Origin: Colius striatus
Lineage: Eukaryota; Chordata; Aves; Coliiformes; Coliidae
Direction: 5' to 3'
NCBI RefSeq assembly: GCF_028858725.1
Contig: NC_084759.1
Coordinates: forward strand, 174,862,770 to 174,926,769
DNA length: 64,000 nt
Shown here: piece by piece, positions 1 through 10,800 of the stretch
Layout: each line of letters starts with the position of its first letter
Position numbering within the stretch: position 1 is the first letter of the stretch
Translations under genes and position numbers: made by a program
The notes under the pieces: generated by a model
Told to the model about the DNA's origin: nothing
Database searches by the model: none
Seen by the model: only the letters and a program-made list of their open reading frames with translations

Positions 1-632
1 CAAGGAAACAATACGGTTATATATTATAAATTATGGCTAATTATCTCACATCCTGTTTCCTTGCAGCCTAAACGCAGGAAGCCTTTTCTTCTTCATGATA
101 TTCAATCTTGCTGTTAATAATATCTTTCATTTCTACAGTGGGATGTATTCCAGAGGATTCCAGTCTATCTCCAAGGAGCACAGTCAAAGTGTGAAGACGA
201 CCTGGCATGGCAAGACGAGAATTCCAGCCAAGACCATTACAAAATTCCTATGATTCTATATAGAAGGGTTGCAGCTATCCACAAAGAACTGAGAAAGTCT
301 GATTTCCTAGGGTTTTGTCCAAGATTTTCAGCTTCAGAGCCAGAACACACTTTACTTGAACAGGAAACTAAGGAACTGGCATACGGTTCCTGGATTTGGA
401 AACACTGTGCATCTGAAATGTGTGCTGCCAAATTTTATCCGATCTGATCCCACCCATTGGATTCTTTTGAAGCTTAGTTTTGCCACACATTAAGCCAACG
501 GGGTTTTTTGTATTTAGATTGTTAAATGGTAAACATGGTTGGTTCAAATACCAATAGTACTTGATTAAATCCTTTCCAATGAGGTAGAAGACCAAAAAAA
601 GCCCAACCAACCAACCAATCAAAAATCCAAAG
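1..632. other. Intergenic DNA, nothing recognised
   Basis: AT-rich sequence left of the LTR element. Open frames are all under 90 codons on both strands and none has a recognisable motif. There is a short CCAA-rich run near 600-620. No repeat family is recognised. Confidence 0.5.
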
Positions 633-1003
633 TGGAGTGTGGTGGCTTAGCCCTGGTTGGGTGTCAGATGCTCACCAACTCTTTCTATCACTCCCTCTGG
701 ACAGGTGAGAAAGAAATATGACGAGAGGTTTGTAAGTCGAGATAAGGACAGGAAGATCGCTCAGCAATTAATGTCATGGGCAAAACAGACTCAACTTGGG
801 GAGAAACTGATTTATTAATGAACAAACAGGAAGATGAGACATAAAACTGAATCTTAAAACATCTCTTCCCATCCTTCCTTCTTCCAAGGACTCTCCTTCC
901 CTCCCCACTCCAGCAGTGCAGGGGATGGGGTATGGAGGTTGTGGTCAGTTCATTACAGATGGACTTTGTTGCTGCTGCTTCTCAGAAGGAGGCCTCCTCA
1001 CAC

Positions 1004-1450
1004 TTCCCAGTGCTACAATGTGGGGTCCCTCCCACAGGAGACAGTCCTTCATGAACTTCTCCAACATGAGTCCTTCCCATGGGTCACATTTCTTCACTAA
1101 CTTCTCCAGCATGGGTTCTTCCCATATGGTTCAGCTCTTCACATGCTGCCCCAGTGTGAGTCATCCACATAGAGAATAGTCCTTCAGGTATTGACTGCTC
1201 CAGCCTGAGTCCCTCACAGGGTCACAAGTCCTGACAGCGAACCTGCTGTGGTATGGGCTCCTCTCTCCCCACGGGTTACCATGTCCTGACAGGAATTTGC
1301 TCCAACGTGGGCTCCCCATGGAGTCACAGCCTCCTTCAGGCATCCACCCGCTCTGGCGTGGACTCCTCCATGGGCTGCAAGTGGATCTCTGCTCCCTGGT
1401 GGGTTCCATGGAGTGCAAGGGCACAGCTGCCTCACCATGGTCCTCACCAC
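1004..1450 (-). repeat. Degenerate tandem repeat inside the LTR, units about 41-54 bp
   Basis: About nine successive units share the pattern 'tgctCCAgcnTGgGtcc...cccatGGGtcaca..ctnct', starting near 1014, 1059, 1104 and onward to about 1440. Units are diverged from one another, so this is an old array that belongs to the LTR family rather than a recent local expansion. The short open frames across it on both strands come from the repeat and are not genes. Confidence 0.6.
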
Positions 1451-1717
1451 AGGTCATAGGGGAGTCTTTCAGGGCCTAAGCACCCTCCTCCCATTCCTTC
1501 TTCACTGACCTTGGTGTCCGCAGAGATGTTTTCACATTCTCACTCCCTGTTGCTGCTGCAGTTTAGCAACTGTCCAGCAACTTCTCCTTCTCAAATATGT
1601 TATCCACAGAGATGTTACCACAATGATTAATTGGCCAGGCCTGGGTCAGCTGCAGGTTCCATCTTAGAATTGGCTGACTTTAGCCCTAAGAGCTACAGGG
1701 GAAGCTTCTGGCAGCTC

Positions 1718-2490
1718 TGTCACAGAATCATAGAATCTCAAGGGCTAGAAGAGACCTCAAAAGATCATCTAGTTCAATCCCTCTGCCAGAGCAGGACCTT
1801 CTAGAGTAGGTCACACAGGAACTCGTCCAGGTGGGTTTTGAATGTCTCCAGAGAAGGAGACTCCACAACCCATCTGAGCAGTCTGTTCCAGTGCTTCATC
1901 ACTCTCACAGTGATTAAGTTTTTCTTTATGTCTCTTTGGAACCTCTTATGCTTCAGCTTGTGCCTGTTGCCCCTTGTCCTATCATTGGACATCATTGAGA
2001 AGAGCCTGGCAACAGCTCTAACCCAGGCCCCAGGGAGGCAGCAGACCCCTCTGTGGGATGGATCCGGTTGATATATGAGACCTTCAGTTCCCTTCAGAAG
2101 GGAATCACCTACTCCTATTCCTATAATCCTCCTTTTTTTTTTTTTTAACTGAGGCAGTCTTAAGGCATGATGGTAACAGACTCACTCTGGGTGACTCTTC
2201 AAGTTTCCTTACATCTCCATATTCTCTTGCCTGGTCCTCAACTTCCAAAGCCCGAGACCTGTTATGCAATGGCAACTGGGAAGGCATGGGAGGCAGGGAA
2301 GGGATTTGCCTGCCTCCCCAAGAAGGGATCTGTATCCATTCCTCTCCATCTCTTAGGTCCCCTCTGTTAACCTGACTAGAAGACGGTGGGGGATCCTGTA
2401 CTTCTGTTGCTTACATAACTTGTTGCTTACACCTCAGGGATCGTAGATGCTCAGTCCACCAACTTGTCCCTCTTTCGCTCTTTGTTTAAA
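1718..2490 (-). mobile_element. CR1 LINE with internal deletion, nested in the LTR
   Basis: On the minus strand the 3' end of a CR1 begins at about 1722 (complement of the TTCTATGATTCT-type tail). It continues through the C-terminal ORF2 frame (1801-1995), where residues such as NDRTRGN and VESPSLETFKTHLDEFL are typical of CR1 reverse-transcriptase C-termini. Upstream, beyond about 2015, the sequence no longer matches ORF2. It matches what I recall of CR1 ORF1, including a GDSLLKGTEG motif (GDSL codons at 2098-2109) and a DPSHRGVCCLPGA stretch. The element has therefore lost most of ORF1 and ORF2 and is frameshifted and inactive. The right boundary with the LTR is approximate. Confidence 0.7.
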
Positions 2491-2552
2491 GAAGCCATCC
2501 TTGTAGGCCCCCCACTACCGAAACCTGGCCCAGACAAAACCACCATATGGAG

Positions 2553-5474
2553 GTTTGATAACTTTGTTTCCAACGTGGCCCCTAGTAGTTTTTAAAACAA
2601 ATGCAAGAAAAGAAAAAAAAAAAAAACAGACAAGGGGAAAAAAAGGGAAAAAACCCTGAAAACAGGACAGTTGTCTATGTTCTGATTGACTACACTCTCA
2701 AAAAATATGGGGTTTTAGGTATTAGACAAACGCTTGGCATTCTTTTTGGCTAAAAAGCAGAAGTCTTGAATTTCTTATTTGTGTTAACTCACTCCACTTG
2801 GTTTTATTTATAGAATATGATGCTGTATTTTCAAACACTGAAGCCTGCCAGCAAATACATACGGTATGTAAATAAAAACCTTAATATCTAAATCAAACAA
2901 TTTTTTAAAGCAAGAAAAGAATGAAAAGTTCTAACACTGAAATAACGTTCTCAGTGCAGCCAAGTATCCCAGGCATCTTGACATACTAAACACACAACCT
3001 ACTTACTTGCAGAGAGATACATATATGGCATAACTTCAAAACTAAAAGTTCCCTAAAAAGCAATGAAAATGTAAGTACCGAAGACAGACTTCAGAATGTT
3101 ACATTGCTAGAACAATGAGCTAATCCACCTAATTTGTTTCCAGTTAATTTGATTTTTTTGTGTAACATAAAGACAGAAGCCAAAGTTCTACTTGAAATGA
3201 AAGCAACAATCAAAATTCATTGCTGGGAAGACAGAGAGAGAGATCATCAAGAAAACTTATGGGAAAAAATAATCAAGCAATCGATTTGTAAGTACTTCAA
3301 AGTTAAGAAGGACATGAGGACTAACACTAATTTTTCAAGAACAACTGATGCCAAGCCAATCTCATTTCCTTTTATAGCAGAGTAACAGGCCTCCTGGATA
3401 GGACAGACAGAGCACTTGGCATATCTGTGATTTTAGCAGGCTTTTCAATGCTGTTTAACCTAAGAAGGAGATTGAGAAGGAATTTTAAAAGCTTAAGAAC
3501 TAAGAAGGACTTTAAAAAGTCAAAAGCAGATAAAAACCTGTTGCAAAGAGAAAGGAGACAATCTGATCCTGGTACTCATGAAGGCTTCAGATGAGAGCCC
3601 ACCACCAGAGATCTAGAAGAACAGACTGAACGAAGGGGCTCCATATGCACAGCTGACCCTGCATGGAGGCACAGACAGTGAATTAATTCTGAATAAACTC
3701 TCAGAGTCCACTTTAGACATTTTACTGCTGTTTCAATATATCTACGTTCTTCAAAAGCTCAGAATCCAAAGAAAATTAGATGAATCATTCATTGCTCAAA
3801 CAAGCATCTGAGACTAGACAGCAAAAATACCATATATCATCAATGGTTCTTTTGTTCCCTCAGTATAGGATATTTTATATCTCAACAGTGCCACAATAGG
3901 AAGAACAACCTGCTATGCTAATTTTTTTTTCACCTTATCTCTTCCAGAGATAGAATGTGGTACTGGCAGCTTCAAGAATCCAAAAATACCACTCAGACTC
4001 ATTCATGCTTATTACACTGAGAAAGAAATTCCCTTACCTGTGCCTTTGTTATAATGTTGGGTAGATAGTAAATGGTGCAGGATACTTATAAGTTAAGAAT
4101 TCAAATTTGCAGCACAAATGTGCAAGTACCTCCATCTCCTCCTCTGTGCTCTATGCCAATTCTAATTCATGCACTCCTGGATAACTACCATTTTATACTT
4201 CAGGAGTCTCACTCTTTATCATGTCTTGACTCATTCCTGTTTTCTTCGCCCACCACCTCCCGTCCTACGTGCTACTATATTATGATCAAAACCTCTCAGT
4301 CTGTTCTGCCATCATTTCCTGCTCTCCCTCCTCCTAATACCACTCTTCTCATTTCACTTTCCCTGTTGCTTCACTCTCAAAACCACCATGCCCTTGTTCT
4401 CACAGTTTCCCCTGCACATCTTCCAGTTTTATTCTTGCACATCTGGCTTCTGCCTGTCCTCACAAATATGGCTATGTTTCTGCTATCACACAACACTGCC
4501 CTCCTGAGAGACAGACAAGTCAGGAAGAGGCTCAGCTTCATGGAGGTTCCCAGCTCTCATGGCACAGATGCAGGGCATCCATAGAGGGCCTGCCATAAAG
4601 TACTGCTAAAAATCCTCAGCCTCCTATAGCTTGGGGTTTACTTAGGACATTCTGGACCTAGCTACAAAATTAAGAAACAGTCCGGCTTATACCCAGCTAC
4701 AAAAGACAACAGGCAACAGCAACTGCCTTTGGTAGTCCTATCCTTCACCTACAAAAGAACTATGGGTTGAGATGTCCACCTTGACTAAGGACAACCTCTG
4801 TCATTGGTCACTTGATGAATACCTGAAGAAATGGAAGGCTTTAGAACATGTTCAAATGAGCTAAAGAAATTATGGTTTCACCATTCTAAAGCTTAAAAAA
4901 GAAAAAAAAAAAGAGTCAAAAGTCACAAGCTGGGCTCCCAAATCACAAGATTTTCAAAGCAAGATTCTCCTTTCAGCAAAACTAGCTGGTGCTAACTCGT
5001 CCAGTAACACAGAAGTTGTAACAAATTGTTTCTGGAACCATTCATATCAATTTTGTCCCAGTCTAATACCTCTCTTCCTGCCATTGTAACCACAGTTCCC
5101 AATGACATTTCTTCTATCCCTTCAGGCCAAACTATCTCCCCTTCTTGACCCTTTGAGAAAAACACTAATGGGTACATGAATGAGTGGAGCCTGATAAATT
5201 TATGAACGTGCCCAATATCACCAGGTTTGCAGAGGTTAGTAGAAAATGAGAGTTCATGACCCCCTACTTCTATATCCCTGTACAAAACCTGAACTCCTCA
5301 CTCCTCCTTTCACTAGGCACAGAGCAGACAGAAGGAGCTGCATCTCATGCTGCCCACCTGCTTTGACAGAACTGATTAACCTTCCTTGCTGGAAGCAGAC
5401 ATCCAGCGGGATACCACTGGGTCCTTCAGCCCCAGTTGGACTGGAAAACTCTGTGGGCTGGAACTTAATGTATA
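2553..5474. other. Intergenic DNA, nothing recognised
   Basis: AT-rich DNA with A-rich tracts at about 2600-2660 and 4890-4915. The longest open frame (4072-4584, plus) is pyrimidine-rich with no domain, promoter or splice context, and I do not call it a gene. Confidence 0.5.
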
Positions 5475-5717
5475 TTGAAACTGGAACACAAAAAGTTCCA
5501 CTTAAACATAAGAAAAAACTATTTCACCATGAGAGTGATGGAGCAGTGGAACAGGCTGCCCAGAGAGGTTGTGGAGTCTCCTTCCTTGGAGGTCTTCAAC
5601 ACCCGCCTGGACATGTTCCTATGCAGCCTGATCTAGGTGAACCTGCTTCTGCAGGGGGGTTGGACTAGATGATCTCTAAAGGTCCCTTCCAACCCCTACC
5701 ATTCTATGATTCTATAT
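5475..5717 (+). mobile_element. CR1 LINE 3' fragment
   Basis: A 5'-truncated CR1 in plus orientation. It carries the ORF2 C-terminal region (valine-glutamate-serine-proline-serine equivalent, 'ggttgtggagtctccttcc' at about 5564-5585), then the 3'UTR 'gatgatctctaaaggtcccttcc' and the terminal ccattctatgattctat. Small frame shifts make it non-coding. Confidence 0.9.
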
Positions 5718-7190
5718 ATAGGAAAACTCAAGATATATTTGCCAAAGCTGAAAGTCCTGAAGCCCCAGATTTTTCTCTCGGTTGTAAATAGAACACACTA
5801 CATGTCCATCTCAAAAGGTGGATGAGATTGGGTGGAAGCTGTTCATCCGTTATTACATATATTTAAGTTCTGTGAATAGCTGTAAAGGCCAGTACTGGAA
5901 TAGATGTAAGATACACATTCAGAGAACCAAATAAAAGTACAGATACCACCTCAGAAGTGATGAGTGTTTCTCTTTGCATTCCCCTCTCTCACAGACACCT
6001 CTCTTCAGCTTGCCTGGTTCTTCTGTGCAACGTGATCAGATGAACAGATGCATGAACAGATGACAGCTATGTATTCATAACTTGTGACAGATATGGTGAA
6101 TACCAAGGCTTTCTCTGCATCTGAGAGTCCCAGGTGACTTAGCAGTCATTTTAATTAACAGAATCTACAGTAACAAATAATAACATACAGCAGTTGTGTA
6201 TAGTATGCCCTCCTTGCAAAAAAACCTTACCTCTGTGGTCATCTAGTCAAATACACAGTTGTTTTCTGCCATCATTCTTAATTGCTTCAGCATCTTGTTG
6301 TAGGGTCATTCAAGACACCAGTCTATCCGAAACATAGCATTGAAGGTCGTCTGTCTTGCTTTATAATGGAGTTTTCTTTTATCCCAACCTTCAAAACAGT
6401 GTATTCCTTTCCTTAGATGATTCCATTATATGATTAGAGGAGATCATTAACCTTAACAACTGTGAAGTCAGACTTACCTTAAACATCTAATTCCTAAGTC
6501 TGTGCTTTCCAACCTCTGGCTATAGTTTCGATTCTTACTACGTTTCCCTGCAGCCTGATAATGAATCCTGCCTCTTCCTTTCTTACTGTGACTCTTCTTA
6601 CACGCTGTCCCCACTGGCTGCTCTTACTTAATTCAAGTTCTTCAGAGTTAATCCTAAATTAATACTCTGTCAGCAGTCATGGCAACTAATACGGTACTAT
6701 CATTCTCGATAGACTGACACTGACACGTTTTACTCCGTTCAGGCTGCAACAACTTCATTCCGGAGGTGAGAACCATGCAACCTGAGATAAGAAATACGCC
6801 ACCAAGCCCGCGTGTTTGGGGTTCCTGGTTCCCCTTCCCTATCAAACGTTTGTTGCTGTGGCAGGTGCGTCGCCCCGGGGGTTCAGCTGAGGGTTTGGCG
6901 CCCGTGGCTGCCCCCAGCTCCGCACCGAGCAGATGTGGAGGAGCTACGGCAGAGTCGTGACGGAGACGTATAAAGAGGAGCGGCACGCAGCAGATGCTGC
7001 TGCACTGAGCGCCTTTTCGCTTTGCTGCCATCTGGACGTAAGGCAATGTTGCAAACCAACCGCTAGCACAAAACCTGGCAGTGCAAAGACACACGGCGGC
7101 TGACACCTCGCCTCAAGCGTGCGGCAGCCCAAAGCGGGTTAGGTCTAATTTTATGAAATAAAAACTAACCAAAAAAACCAAACAAAAACC
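5718..7190. other. Intergenic DNA upstream of the SCAF11 promoter
   Basis: No gene recognised. GC content rises from about 6740 towards the CpG island. A 150-codon minus-strand frame (6654-7106) has no recognisable domain and may be chance. An AATAAA on the plus strand near 7157 has no visible upstream gene. Confidence 0.4.
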
Positions 7191-7223
7191 AGTAAATCAG
7201 GCACGAGCGCGGGCGCGCAAAGA

Positions 7224-7231
7224 TGACGTCA
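7224..7231. promoter_or_regulatory. CRE palindrome TGACGTCA
   Basis: A perfect 8-bp cAMP-response element (CREB/ATF binding palindrome) at the upstream edge of the CpG island, about 400 bp before the probable first exon. Position and perfection fit a real promoter element; binding is inferred. Confidence 0.6.
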
Positions 7232-7442
7232 CCGCCGCGCGCCCCCCTCGGCCGCGCCCTGCCGCCGCACTGCCACCAGAGGGCGCCCCCCGCCCGTGAC
7301 ACGAGGCCCCGCCCCGCCCTCGCGCCCGCGCACCTCCTCCTGAGCGGCGGCGGCGGGTCACGCGCTTCCCCCTTCCCGCCTCCTTCCGCCCTCTGGCGAC
7401 TCCCCCCCCACCTCTCCCGTTCAAGAAGGCGCTGGAGGACCT

Positions 7443-7457
7443 ATCCCACAATGCTCC
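7443..7457 (+). promoter_or_regulatory. ZNF143/SBS-type element
   Basis: The core TCCCACAATGC (7444-7454) matches the known ZNF143/STAF site core TCCCAnnATGC, which is common in vertebrate CpG-island promoters within about 200 bp of the start site. This places initiation probably between about 7450 and 7650. Confidence 0.5.
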
Positions 7458-7599
7458 CGCCGGCGGCGCGGGGCGGTTCGGAGGCGTCCCGCCGTCGGCC
7501 TGCGTCGCCCACCCGCCGCCACGCCACCGCCCCGCCCCCCCCGCGGCGGAAGGCGGCAGAGCAGCGCCCCCCGGCGGCCTCCGCCGGCGCTGCGCACTC

Positions 7600-7838
7600 C
7601 TGGCCGCGCTCCGCGGACATGTGGCGCGGCGGCCGCTGAGCGGGGCCCCGCGGAGAGGAGAGGAGCGGAGCCGAGCCGAGCCGAGCCCAGCCCAGCCCAG
7701 CCCAGCCCAGCGAGCTCTGCCGCGCGGTCCTCGGCCGCCGCTCCCAGAAGCGCCGAGGCGGCGGTGGGGAGCGGGAGGCGCCGCTTCGCGCGGGCGGCCG
7801 CGGAGCAGTGACGGCGCGAGGGGACGTGGCGGCTCCAG
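7600..7838 (+). other. SCAF11: Probable SCAF11 exon 1 (5'UTR)
   Basis: The start is approximate. A CAG|GTGACC donor at 7838/7839 ends the exon. If it is joined to exon 2 (24529), the frame of the start codon runs back into an in-frame TGA at 7809-7811, so translation must begin at the exon 2 ATG. A tiny upstream frame of six codons (7619-7639) would lie in this exon. Alternative donors at 8360/8361 (GCGCG|GTGAGC) and 8420/8421 (CCCGG|GTAAGC) are possible. Confidence 0.4.
7668..7711 (+). repeat. GC-rich pentanucleotide repeat (GAGCC/CCCAG)n
   Basis: Three GAGCC-type units are followed by five CCCAG-type units in the probable 5'UTR. It is a short microsatellite, probably length-variable. Confidence 0.8.
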
Positions 7839-10800
7839 GTGACCACCGGCGGTTGGGGCCGGGAGCGGGCGCCTTCCGCAGGGGTTTCCGTGTAGCGAGA
7901 GAAAAGTGCTCGGGGCCGTTCCCCGGCGCGGACCGGGACAGGGTGCCGGCAGGAGGCACGGAGGGAGGGAGGGAAGGCGGGCAGCGGTGCCGTCCCGCTC
8001 TGGCCGGGGCCTTCGCCTCCGCTCAGAGCCCGCCGGGATCGGGTGCTTCTTCTCTCCCGCTCTCTGCTCCGCTCCGTCGGACAGAGGGCGGGGTTTGTTG
8101 CCGTCTCAGGCCTCGGGTTCTCCTCCGTCCCCTTCTCTCGCCGCCCGTGTCGTGGCGCCGGCCGAGGGGCTGCCCCGACCCGCTGCTGGCGCGCGGCCGC
8201 CGTGACAGGCCTCTGCGGGGCCCGGGGGGCCGCCCTCGGGGCGAGAGGGGAAACAAAGAGGGGCGGCCGGGGCGATCCACAGCTCCCGGGACACCGCAGG
8301 ACCCTTTCGCTCCGTCGGCTCTTGTGAAGGCGGCACGGGAGGAGCGGCAGCCCTGCGCGGTGAGCCGTGCGCGGGGACCTTCCCGCCGAGGCGGCCGCCT
8401 GAACAAAGGTCCCAGCCCGGGTAAGCACCGCCGTCCCTCTTCTTGCCGGCACGGCGGGCGCCGAACTGGCCGCCCGGAGTTGTAAATAGCGCAGCGTTCG
8501 CGGGAAGTTCGGGTAGCAGGAGTTACTGAGAGACTTTGCAGATGCGGTGGAAGTTGAACGGAGAGGCTCAACTTGAAGCCCGGCTCAGCTTTGTGCTGTT
8601 GTGGAGTCGCGACCGACTTCAACATCGTTAAAGTCACAGAGAGTAACATTGGAGCGTGGAAGCGTTACAGTCAACAAGCCAGTGAGAGATTCTCCAGTTC
8701 TTGTGTTTTAGAGTACGTTGTGTCCTAATTTACATTTCCTTTCCCTCTTTGGTGAGTATTGAAGAACATTATTAGACTAAGCCCCGATTGTGACTCATCT
8801 TTGACAACCTCTCTCCACGTTTATAATTCCAAAGTAATTTTGCTAGGACTAAAACTGTTTCAATTCCTTGCACATAGTTCTTATTTTACACTACTAATTG
8901 ATTTAAATTCTTTAGGAAGACTGAAATAACAGAGAGAAAGGCTGGGTAGTTACTGTTTGTTTAGTATTGGTAACTAGGTGCTGTTGGCAAAGATACATTT
9001 ATTTTAAATGTCAAGAGATGGTTAAGGCTGGTCCCATCTAAGTAATAAGCATATAATGGATTGGAATACACCAGATTATTGAACAGTTGTTTTAAGGTTG
9101 CAGTTTTATAACTTTTTAGGGTTTTGGTAACCTTAAGGGGAGATCTAGCTAACTTGATGTCTGATTATGTATCACTAATGTATTGAGAGCTTTTCATAGT
9201 TTTAAGTGAAGTCTAATGGAACTTGGAGTTTTACTATGTGGGTATTTAGACTCTTACACATGGGAGAAGAAGAATGGGGAAATAGTCATAATTTCTGTCT
9301 TAGCAGAAATAAACAGTAGTCAAATGAAATGACACTACTACTACTCAGCTGATTGCACATGGTAACGTGTCTCTCCTTTTTTAACTGGAAAACTGCATTT
9401 AGCGATTCACAAGATTAAAAAAAAATAGATGGCATCCTTTTCAATGACATGGAAAAGGCTTGGAAGTGATCCCAAGTACTTTTCAAATGTTTCCTTTAGA
9501 ATTTCCAGGAATATAGTGTTGTTTGTTCCCTTTTCTTTATATAAGATGAGAACTAGTGGGAGAGGGAGGAGGAGAGGCTATTTAGACTTTTTGGTCAGTC
9601 TTACATCTCTTACAGCTTTCCTTTTAGTAGTTTAGGTTTGCTGATGTGTCAATTCCCAGAGTGATAAATGGCTCAAATAAATACATCAATTTTCTTTCAT
9701 GTTCCCCTTACCTTAAACTCTGCTTGTGAATAAGCAGAAGGGCAACAGCTTTGTGGCCTTGGTGCATGGGAGGACATCTCTCTCTTCCTAATGATCATGA
9801 AAGAGGACATATTTTCAGACATGCTTTAATGGGAGTTAACTTGTGTTTGCTAGTTTGTCTCATAGTCAGATTACTTTTAAGATTGGGAACAATTCTCCTG
9901 GAATTTGTTGAGGTTTTTTGAATAGGGATTTATAGTGCACAAACACAGCGTGTGAAGGTTATTGAGTTTGACTCAACAAGGAGATCCAGTTATTCCGCTA
10001 TCATTTTTGAAATGTCCTGCTGATACAAAGTTTCTTTGTCCACTCAACTGACTGGTTGGGTTGACTGGGTTTGACACAATGACTTTTAGCCTCTGGTTTT
10101 GTAGAACTTGTAGATGGTTCTGCTCATGAGGTATGATGCTTCTGCTCTGGTTACAAACATCTGTTGTTGGCTTGGGGTTTTTTATCCCCATTACAGGGAT
10201 TCTTTGCAGGATCTTCTAAGTTTTCTACTGTCCTGAATACTAAAAAACCTGTGCAAAAACTTATCTTAAATTGTCTTTCTTTTAGTAATTAAAAGGTGAT
10301 TTTATTTCCATTAATGCTATATTTAAACATCCATAATATGAATAGGGGAGAAAAAGCACTGCTGGAAAAAGTTTGATGGACTGATTTGCCATACTTATAT
10401 CAAAATTCTTAAAGCCTGACTTTGTGTCAGTCTGCTGATCAGTGTTGGGATCACAGTCTTTGGGTGAATGAGGAAAAATTGTCCTTCCAGTTACAATTAA
10501 CAAAAACATGCAGTGCAGTTGCTGCTGATAGCTAAACTGATTAATCAGTGCTGTCAACCATTGTTATCAAGGTGTCCGAATGAATTCTGAGATGGTTACA
10601 GTTAGTCTGCTAAACCATTTAAGATTAAAGTACGTTTTCTAAATCTCTGCATTACCCTTAGTTTTTTTCCTTTTTTATAAGTTGGAGATACCCAAGCCCA
10701 TCTTCTGTAGTTGTAAGTACCAGGAGTCTTTAATGTGTGTATGCTTTAGAGTGCTTCAAAACAAGGGCTAGTTTATGGCTTTTCAGCAGTGTGGACACAC

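Larger units (their letters stand above)
638..2547 (-). mobile_element. Solo LTR of an avian endogenous retrovirus, interrupted by a CR1
   Basis: The stretch resembles a roughly 1.1-kb LTR family common in bird genomes, recognised from memory of its ends and its internal GC-rich repeats; no RepeatMasker run was done. The plus-strand left edge begins TGTGGTGG at 638 and the right edge ends near 2547. A 5-bp candidate target duplication, TGGAG, lies immediately outside at 633-637 and 2548-2552. An AATAAA on the minus strand (TTTATT at 811-816) sits near the 3' end expected for a minus-strand LTR. The middle (about 1000-1450) consists of degenerate tandem units. LTR sequence stops near 1715 and appears to resume near 2490; a CR1 fills the gap. 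No gag, pol or env sequence is seen, so it is a solo LTR. The family name and exact ends are uncertain. Confidence 0.7.
7200..8500. promoter_or_regulatory. SCAF11: CpG-island promoter of SCAF11
   Basis: This block is very GC- and CpG-rich, in strong contrast with the AT-rich DNA on both sides, and is the only such block in the window. It contains GC boxes (for example 7300-7325 and 7525-7550), a CRE palindrome and a ZNF143-type element, and no TATA box near the likely first exon. It lies upstream of the SCAF11 coding exons in the right orientation. This fits a housekeeping, broad-initiation promoter. The transcription start cannot be fixed from sequence alone. Long GC-rich open frames on both strands here are composition artefacts. 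Confidence 0.85.

Noticed and set aside
1004..1450. CRISPR-like spaced repeats
   Set aside because: Units are diverged and contiguous, without conserved repeats and unique spacers, and they lie in an LTR of a vertebrate genome.
4072..4584. 170-codon plus-strand frame
   Set aside because: It consists of pyrimidine-rich, Leu/Ser/Pro-rich low-complexity sequence with no motif, promoter or splice context. Chance is the simplest reading.
6654..7106. 150-codon minus-strand frame just upstream of the promoter
   Set aside because: No recognisable domain. It could only matter if a divergent transcript exists, for which I see no direct evidence.
7421..8452. 343-codon open frame on the minus strand, with other long frames in the CpG island
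   Set aside because: GC-rich DNA lacks stop codons by composition. The translations are Arg/Pro/Ala/Gly-rich without any domain, and frames overlap on both strands.
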